Positions 57,355-64,000 of a stretch of DNA of 64,000 nt are shown piece by piece (the first letter of the stretch is position 1; each line of letters opens with the position of its first letter). Origin of the DNA: Botryosphaeria dothidea (lineage: Eukaryota > Ascomycota > Dothideomycetes > Botryosphaeriales > Botryosphaeriaceae); the NCBI GenBank assembly GCA_011503125.2, contig WWBZ02000002.1:806001-870000 (forward strand), read 5' to 3'. Made by a program: the position numbers and the translations under genes. The notes below the pieces were generated by a model. The model was not told the origin of the DNA. It searched no databases and saw only the letters and a list, made by a program, of their open reading frames with translations.

Positions 57355-58556
57355 TCAAGCAGCGGACTCCGTTCCAGACAGAGTATCCTCCATCTTGAAG
57401 CGGGCCAACTTTTCCTCGACGGAACGTAGGACTGCTGGGTCGGGCTCCTTCCTAACCTTCTTGGGACTATAGTGTTTGTTAGTCTATGTATTCAAAGAAT
57501 GTTTGAGACAAGGGGATAACCTACGGAATCCTCACGCAACTCTGACAGCGCTCATGACCACAGTTGCCACACGTTTTGGCTTTCTCCATGAACAGCGAGT
57601 TGCACTGTTCGCAGCTCCACCTGATCCTCATTCGGGGCTTGCGCCAAATACGTTCCGGCCTCTGGTGGGCGGGGAGACCTTCTGCATCGGTCTCGGTGTC
57701 AGAGCCAGGAACGTCACCCGGATAGCCATCGGGCCATTTCTTCTTCTTGGCCGGGTCACGGGGACACTTGGTGCAACGGGGGTGCTGGCAATGGGTGCAG
57801 ACGGTAGCAGTAGCAGGGACGAAAAGGTTCTGGCACTTGTGGCAGTGCCGGCGGACACGCTGCTTAGGCGGACGACGCTCAAGGTCGGGACCACCGGTAC
57901 GGCTCTTGATGGTCAAATACTCTTGCTTCTTGGCCGGCTTGGTTCCAATCTTCGCAGCGGACGGGGCAACGGCGGCGGCGGCGGCGGCAGTAGCAGTCTC
58001 ACCCTCCTTCTTGGCCGGGTAGCGAGGACACTTCTTGCAACGAGTGTGCTCGCACTTCTGGCAAACACGGTCCGCTCCAAAGGTGGTCTGGCAACGGTGG
58101 CACTGGCGGTGGACACGCATACGGATGGGCTTCTCCACACGCTGGACGTTCTCATTGGCAGTGCCGGTAGTAATCCATTCGTGCGCTTCAAGGGTCAGGC
58201 CGTATTTGGCGAAGAGAGCACGAGCACGCTCCTGCTGAGCAGCACTGCGTGGATAGCTGACCTGACCCGTGGTAGATGTGACGGGCTTAGGCTCAGGCTT
58301 GGGCTCGGCGGCGCTGGAGATGATGGTCAGCATCATGGACGTGGACATGTAAACTGATGGAAATAACGGAAACGGCTTACCTCGTCGACGTAGCGGGCTC
58401 AGGCTTCGTCTCAGAAGAGGCGGCAGCAGCCGGGACACGTTCCTTGCTAGAGTTGCCTCTCTTCAAGACAGTGCGGAGCCTCTTCACGTATTTGCCAATG
58501 CTCTGGCGGCGCTCGTGGAGGGCCTCCGGGCGCGTTTCCTCGGATGGGGAGCTCAT
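57355..58556 (-). CDS. Conserved ascomycete protein with three zinc-ribbon repeats
   Basis: Three exons: 58556-58381, 58313-57525, 57466-57355; 358 aa. After a basic N-terminus (ERRQSIGKYVKRLRTVLKR), three cysteine repeats of the form C-x2-C-x9-11-C-x2-C-x4-C-x2-C occur at residues 130-154, 216-242 and 293-318: CHRCQTTFGADRVCQKC, CHKCQNLFVPATATVCTHC and CEQCNSLFMEKAKTCGNC, each followed by H-x-R-C-x2-C. That is 18 cysteines, enough for three or more zinc sites. The repeats are separated by Lys/Ala-rich linkers and a conserved SRTGGPDL segment. The last exon starts with PPKKVRKEP, which looks like a nuclear localisation signal. I believe related proteins exist in other filamentous ascomycetes, without a known function. 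RNA- or DNA-binding in the nucleus is a guess. Confidence 0.88.
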
Positions 58557-59656
58557 GGTAGCGGCTCCAAGTGCAGGCAGGCGGGATCAGAGGGAGGATG
58601 GATATGGGATTGCGGTAGGTGTATAGGACGGATGTGGAGCTGGCTATCCGGACATCAATATAAGCGGCAGGGCGTCTCGGGCGACGCGAGCTGGCGGCAG
58701 TTGAATTGGGCAGTAAGGGCCAGGACGGTGGAATGCGTAGACCAATTCCGGATCGGCAGCGGGCAGGAATATGGACCTGGAGGCTCAGGCGCGAGGAGCG
58801 ATGTTTGCTCTCGTTGGCGCGGAAGGGGAGTGACGGGTTATCAAGGCGGCGCAGGCGAGCACCACCCAGCGGCTGCATGGGGCGCTGAACCATATAAGGC
58901 CCCAAAGCTCGGAGCGGGCACGCTAACCACGCTGTCGGGAACGCAACCTCTGCTGCCACAAGCGAGCGACTCCACTTATTGCAGGCATCCTGACCCTGGT
59001 CCACTTGTGCACTCAGCATCCGCCGTCACAAGTCGCAGCCCGCGAGCACGCTCCCGCACCCCAAGCACACTCCCAGCCGATCATCCAACGGTGCGCCCTG
59101 CCTGCCCTGCCGGCCCTGCTCCAACCCGCGCACCCTAGCATCCTCGCATCCTCGCCGTGCCGCGGCTCCCAAGCCCACTGCGCGCACCACGATGAGCAGA
59201 GCCCGCCGCGCCAGACAGGCCGACAGCAGCCAGCAAGCCGCTCCAGCTCCAGCGCCAGCGCGCGGCCCGCGGCTGGGCGCGCACTAGTAGCAGCGCAGCC
59301 TCTGGCTCTGGGCCTCGGGCGACTTGCTCGCCCACGCGGTTTGCACGCCGCCTTGGGCGTAGTGTCGCGCGTCTGCCTCTCGGACGGCCTTCCCTTCGCG
59401 CCCACGCATATCCACTTCCCACGCCGCGGCTGCCACCTGCCAAGTTCCCTGCCCGCGCCGCGAGGAGGGGGAGCCTAGTGCAGATTGACCCTCCACGGCT
59501 GATGCTGTCACGCGAAGAACCGCCTGTCGAACTACGTGCGCCCGTCGCACGAGATCTCGGCCAGTGGTGTGAGAGGACCAAGGGGCCCTTCGGCAGGGGC
59601 GACTTCTTCTCTCGGTGCCCAGCAAGCAGCCGCCCGTCGGCTCTCGCAGCCCGCTG

Positions 59657-59676
59657 TTGCTGCTGCTGCTGCTGCT
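59657..59676 (+). repeat. (CTG)n microsatellite
   Basis: About six or seven TGC units in gene-free DNA. It encodes a Gln or Cys/Ala run only in spurious frames. Confidence 0.85.
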
Positions 59677-60117
59677 CAACCCACCGCAGCCTGTCCCACG
59701 CTGCGGCTATTATTTCGCTTTCATCATGCACAAAGCACGCCTGCTGATCCGCAGACACGCAGACTGCTCTCTTTGACTACCGGCATGCCGCCGCGATGTT
59801 TGCGTGCGCGCCCCAGCAACAATTGGCGCGGCTGTGTGGATGCGCTGCCAGCTCACGCAGCTCTGTGCTTCAGCCACAAGTGCGGGCGACGGTGCGGAGA
59901 CTGGCCTGCTGTTGGCCGAACATGCCCTTGCAGCGTGCAATTCCGATGGCGAGGCAGCGGGAAGAAAAATGAAAGAAATATTGAGCAGCAACCTTCAGCC
60001 CGCACGCCCGCTGCCGCCACTGTCCGCAGCCCTCAAGCTCGCAGAGTTGAGAGTTTGATGAAAGCTTCGAGAAACGTGGAAGCGAGATGGGACGTGGTTC
60101 GACGAAGCAGCGAGAGC

Positions 60118-60139
60118 GCTGTGCTGTGCTGTGCTGTGC
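60118..60139 (+). repeat. (GCTGT)n microsatellite
   Basis: Four tandem GCTGT units followed by GCC. Confidence 0.85.
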
Positions 60140-63100
60140 CGCAGGCCCGCTCTGCTTTGCCTCCTCTCTGCTTTTCCCCGCCGCGCGCCGCCCATCCTCG
60201 AATTTGTCGTGGAGCGCGAGCCGGCAGCCGCACCGGTCGGGCGAAACATTTGCATGCTGTTCCTCATCCAAGCGTATAAGGATCTGGCCGTGTGCTTGCT
60301 GTCAACTCCATCCGCCATGCTGGGCTCAGTACCCATTCCCACGGCCTCCGTATCCGGCCACTTGGGCGAACTCTGACCAACTCACCCAAGGACCCATACA
60401 GTGGGGAAGGTGCGCTCAGCTCTTGTTGGCTGACTCTGCGTTTCCGGGCCGAAAGACTGCCAGCTGATCGCACAGGGGTGCGCCCGGAACCTAGGCACAA
60501 GCAACAACCACCAAATTGTTTTGGGCTCCGGCTGTAGCACCGCACTGCCTCTCGACACTGGCTTTCGTGGTTTCAATGCTCCCAGGTTTGTGTCATACGA
60601 TGTGGCTGACCTTGGAAGCCGTGCTGGTGCTCCCTCCGGGTCCGAGGGGGGAAGCTGGCGACGGCCGGGCGAGCAGGCCATGGCGCTCGACTGTGAGACT
60701 GTTTTGGACTGACGCGAGCTCCTGATTCAGCACTGCCCTGAGCTCCAGTTGCTGCTTCGGGCTGGTCTTCTGCTTTGGCTATTGTACCCCGGCCCGCTGA
60801 TGAATGCGCCGATGTGGCTGAGGATTTGCTCGAACACCACGACTCGCCCACAACCCATCGGCTCCCTTGCACGGTCGGATTTACGGATATACATGAAGGT
60901 GATAGATAGTGATGGCGATGTGCAGCGCCTTGGCTCCCGCGCGTGCTTCCGATGCCCCTCAGCCAGGCCACCGGGCCTCATGTTCGTGGGCGTCGATCAT
61001 ACCAACTTCGAGATTGCCGGCAGCTCCCTCAGCATCCAACGCAATCTTGCGGTTCCGACGAACGGGAGGCTGCTTCGGGAAACTGTGCGAACCGTGGGTC
61101 GCATCCCAAGGAGGTGGAGCACGCGACTTCAGATCCAGGGAGCGGCACAGCTCAGCAGCGGACGGCCAAAATGTTGGACCGGCAGGATGCATGTTTCGCA
61201 CGAAACAGCTTAGGGGAGCCAGCTGTCTGCCATGCTGACCTCGAGCTTCGACCACCGGGCATGACACTGCGAACGTCAAGTTGGAGCGAGTACGAGGGCA
61301 GGAGGGCTGCTATCTGCCGGCGTCGCAACGGCAGCCAGCTTGTACAGGAACAGCAAGACCAACTGTCAACATGAATCGTCGCTCTGACATTGATGGACCG
61401 ATGAGCTCATGAGCAGGATCAGAGTGAGTCAGCCCTACGATAATTGCGAGTCAACGGGCATCGTGGGAAAATTTAAAATCAGGAAATAGACGGGCTAGCG
61501 GGCTGGCTTTCTCGGCGTACGCCAGCGGCGCGCAGGCATTGAACAGGCGGTGTTGGGTTCTAGCTGGACGGACGGTGCCAGAGTTCTTCCCTTTCGTGGC
61601 CAGTATGCATGCGTCGGCTTTCGCGTGTTTGGCCGGCAGTGGAGGAGGAGTAGTGATTTTCTCATGTTCACGTTTCACAGGGTTTGGTTTGGTTTTCATG
61701 GCAGCGGCGCGAGTCAGGGCGCCGGCTTCCAGGCAGGCGGGAGTCAGAGCACACGGCGGAGCCGCGCGGACCCGCGAGCCGGTCGAACCAGAAAATCCAT
61801 GTGGCCCAAAAGCGGTAATCCTCCGACCGGCGCTCTGGAACCCGCAGCCTAAGCGGCCCTTCTCGGCTAGCCCGGAGCCTCTTGACGCGCAAAGCTCGCC
61901 TTCCCGCATCCCGGGTCCCAAGCCTCCTCTTCCGCGCTGCCGTTCAGCCACTCACCTGTCCCTCGGAGACGCATCCGATCTCCCGCCCCCGCTCCCCAAA
62001 AGCACCACGTCGTCATCGCTCTGCTGCATCCTTATACAGCCCATGTCTCATCAGTTCCGCCTTTGGCTCGTGTATAAACAAATAAAGCAACGACCTCCAG
62101 TGCTGCCAAATGCTTCGGCATCCTCCGCCCGCCGCTTGATCGTCGCCCGTCCCCTCCATGCGGCCTGTGTGCCTCATAGGCATGTCCTTCCGCTGGTACC
62201 TTTCCCGCTCCCGCAAGATTAGCCTTCATCGGCTTGTGGGCTTGTGACGATAAGGGTGCGGTTACGCCTAATTTTTTTGTTGCTTTGCTTCTGCCGGTCC
62301 AGCCAACTGCCGCGTTTCCTGCGCCCGCCCCTATATTCCGCGGAGCCCAATATTCATAACTATATCAACCCAACGCCCTCCACCCCTCTTTGGCCATTTG
62401 CCCTTCCCTTAGCGAGGAGAAATATCATGAGATGATCAGCAGAGCGACAGTTCCGCGCATAGTAATATTGAGTAAAATACCCGCAGCGGCCAGCGTCGCT
62501 GGAGTTCTTTTCCCGCTGCGCTGCCAGCCCGGTCCTCATTGGACCCTGGCCCAGACCGGCCCCTGCCCCTGTCCCGTGTGGCCCTGAAGAATGACAATGA
62601 ATTTCACCGGTCCCGCTCATCATCACCGCTCCTTCTGGTCCCGATTCATGCCCTTGCGACTTATTGTATGAAGTCGAACAATTGATTGGAAAATGGTTTG
62701 GAGATGCGAAGGGGGGGGGGGGCAATGCGCCTTGGTGGACGTGTCGTGTGCAGAAGCCAGCTAGCACGCGTACACCGGACCCAGCGCCGCGCCGGCGGAT
62801 TTATGCATTCTCGCTTACATCCGGCGTCACGATGCATCTGCGGCTCTGCTGTGCTCAATCATGCTTCAGCACTGGCTTCTCGAACGGTGGAGGAAATGAT
62901 TCAAGAACAATAATTGGGCGTGAAACTAGGCAATCACAGCAAGAGAGAGAAAAAAGCGATGAAGAGCAAAAGCACTGGCACCATGAATCGCGGCGGCTGT
63001 AACAGGAGCCGGGGAGCGGCAACGGCCAGCGTCGACGATATGCCTTTCCAGTCTTGTGTTACATCGCATCGCATGGCCATCGAATCATATCTACGAAGGG

Positions 63101-63938
63101 AAGGGAAAAGGAAAAAGAAAAAAGAAAAACTTCCCGCAGCCAAGCCCTACAGCGCCTATACGGCCGCATGTGAGCAGAAAGTACGTATGTTTTAATATAC
63201 GGATAGGCGAGCTGCGACGTAACCACTGCGACGATGAAGGGCCCTTGAACGCAGAGAAATGCCAAAATGCTGGGACGGCCTGGCAAGCAAGGCGAGCATC
63301 GCTGACGAAGCAGCCAGATGCACGCTCCACCCAGACCTCACGCTCACACAAGCGCCCACCGGAGTTTTGGACAGAGCGCGAGTCGTGCGGCGACGCCTCG
63401 TCTCCCCCCTTCAATAGGCTCATGTTCTTCGCTTCCACCCCCTGTTCGCCCGTCGTCTGCTCCCCCTCTCCATGCTCGTCGATGCTCGCTCTTCAATTGC
63501 CTTCGGACTTGTCTTTTTCATTCCTCTCCTTCTTCTCATCCTCCCCATGTTAGTGCTTGTCCATCATCTCCACTCTTCGCCTCTTCTGTGGACGCTCGGC
63601 CTCGCGCTATACCGCACAAGCACCTCCTTAGACGAACGTGCAGTCGACAACCTCAAATCTGGCGCGTCGGGGAACGCGGCGGCTGGGGTGGGGAGGGGGT
63701 GGTGGTGGGCGATCTGGTTCCGGGGAGCAGGGAGGGAGGTACCGCGCTCTTGCCAACAAAATCGAAAAAGGGCAACTCTCCCTTCCCTCTCCCAACGCGC
63801 GCGGTCACGATACTGGTCCCCGCGTTTTTTGCCCTTCTTCTTTGCGTTCTCGTGGCGCTCTGGATCTCACGATATGCTGACGCTTAGTGGTGTGCGGCGC
63901 AGTACCGCCCTTTCAAAAAGAACGGCGCCACGCCTCAT

Positions 63939-63968
63939 CCCCCCCCCCCACACACACACACGCACACC
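63939..63968 (+). repeat. Poly-C run followed by (CA)n
   Basis: About ten C followed by CA dinucleotide units near the right edge of the window. Length is likely to vary. Confidence 0.85.
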
Positions 63969-64000
63969 TAAACCCCTTCGCTCTCGGACCAATAACGATA

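Larger units (their letters stand above)
58557..64000. other. 5.4 kb right-end stretch without a supported gene
   Basis: No gene is supported. It contains a CTG repeat (59657-59676), a GCTGT repeat (60118-60139), a TATAAACA at 62072, and at the far right a pyrimidine-rich block (about 63410-63600) like a fungal 5' UTR, so a plus-strand gene may begin just beyond the window. The tract ends with a C run plus a CA repeat. Long frames such as 59135-59758 (-) and 61539-62222 (+) are Ala/Arg/Pro/Ser-rich without motifs. Confidence 0.55.

Noticed and set aside
55153..60808. Shared 13-mer TGATGAATGCGCC at about 55153 and 60796 as a further foldback copy
   Set aside because: Only the short string is shared; no arms or loop of the foldback family are present at either site.
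61539..62222. 227-codon plus-strand frame near the right end
   Set aside because: No motif, and open frames on the opposite strand; it reads like chance in GC-rich sequence.

Overview
This is about 64 kb of chromosomal DNA from a filamentous ascomycete (Pezizomycotina; possibly a dothideomycete, which is only a guess). The reasons are: short 45-115 bp spliceosomal introns in nearly every gene; RasA-, PphA- and GMF-type proteins that match ascomycete forms end to end; typical fungal families (Zn(II)2Cys6 regulator, terpene synthase, UMTA/LaeA-like methyltransferase, CorA-like protein, Asi-type RING ligase); and one tRNA-Thr with anticodon AGT. I rebuilt 17 protein genes by joining exons by hand: 16 are well supported and one very small gene is tentative. 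In every model the exon lengths sum to a multiple of three.

Layout, left to right. 1-6 kb: a terpene synthase (+) with changed metal-binding motifs converges on a seven-exon methyltransferase (-). 6.8-9.4 kb: a seven-transmembrane protein with a long Ser/Pro-rich tail (+). 11.1 kb: tRNA-Thr. 12.2-14.6 kb: an amino-acid permease (-), divergent from a 77-aa four-exon gene (+, 15.1 kb). 15.8-20.6 kb: a CorA-like protein (+) tail to tail with a kinase plus putative propeller protein (-), 20 bp between stop codons. 21.9-24.8 kb: an Asi1/Asi3-like membrane RING ligase (-). 28.4-30.5 kb: an MFS sugar transporter (+). 32.0-34.2 kb: GMF/Aim7 (-) and a molybdopterin-binding-domain protein (+) sharing a 298 bp promoter. 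35.5-36.3 kb: Ras (+). 41.5-42.8 kb: PP2A catalytic subunit (-). 43.8-44.6 kb: a CCoAOMT-type O-methyltransferase (+). 45.4-47.4 kb: a secreted alpha/beta hydrolase (+), convergent with a Zn2Cys6 regulator (-, 47.8-49.2 kb). 57.4-58.6 kb: a protein with three zinc-ribbon repeats (-).

The gene content is mixed. Core signalling and cytoskeleton genes (Ras, PP2A, GMF) sit beside accessory metabolic genes. No large biosynthetic cluster is convincing, although terpene synthase + methyltransferase and O-methyltransferase + hydrolase + Zn2Cys6 regulator are worth testing as small co-regulated sets. The Asi-type ligase and the permease could both belong to amino-acid sensing.

About a third of the window (36.3-41.5, 49.2-57.4 and 58.6-64 kb, plus 24.8-28.4 kb) has no gene I can support. 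It holds simple repeats and isolated TATA-like boxes. The most unusual signal is a dispersed foldback element of about 82 nt in four diverged copies (about 3.6, 11.7, 31.4 and 46.5 kb), one of them inside an intron of the hydrolase gene. It looks like a small non-coding mobile or introner-like family.
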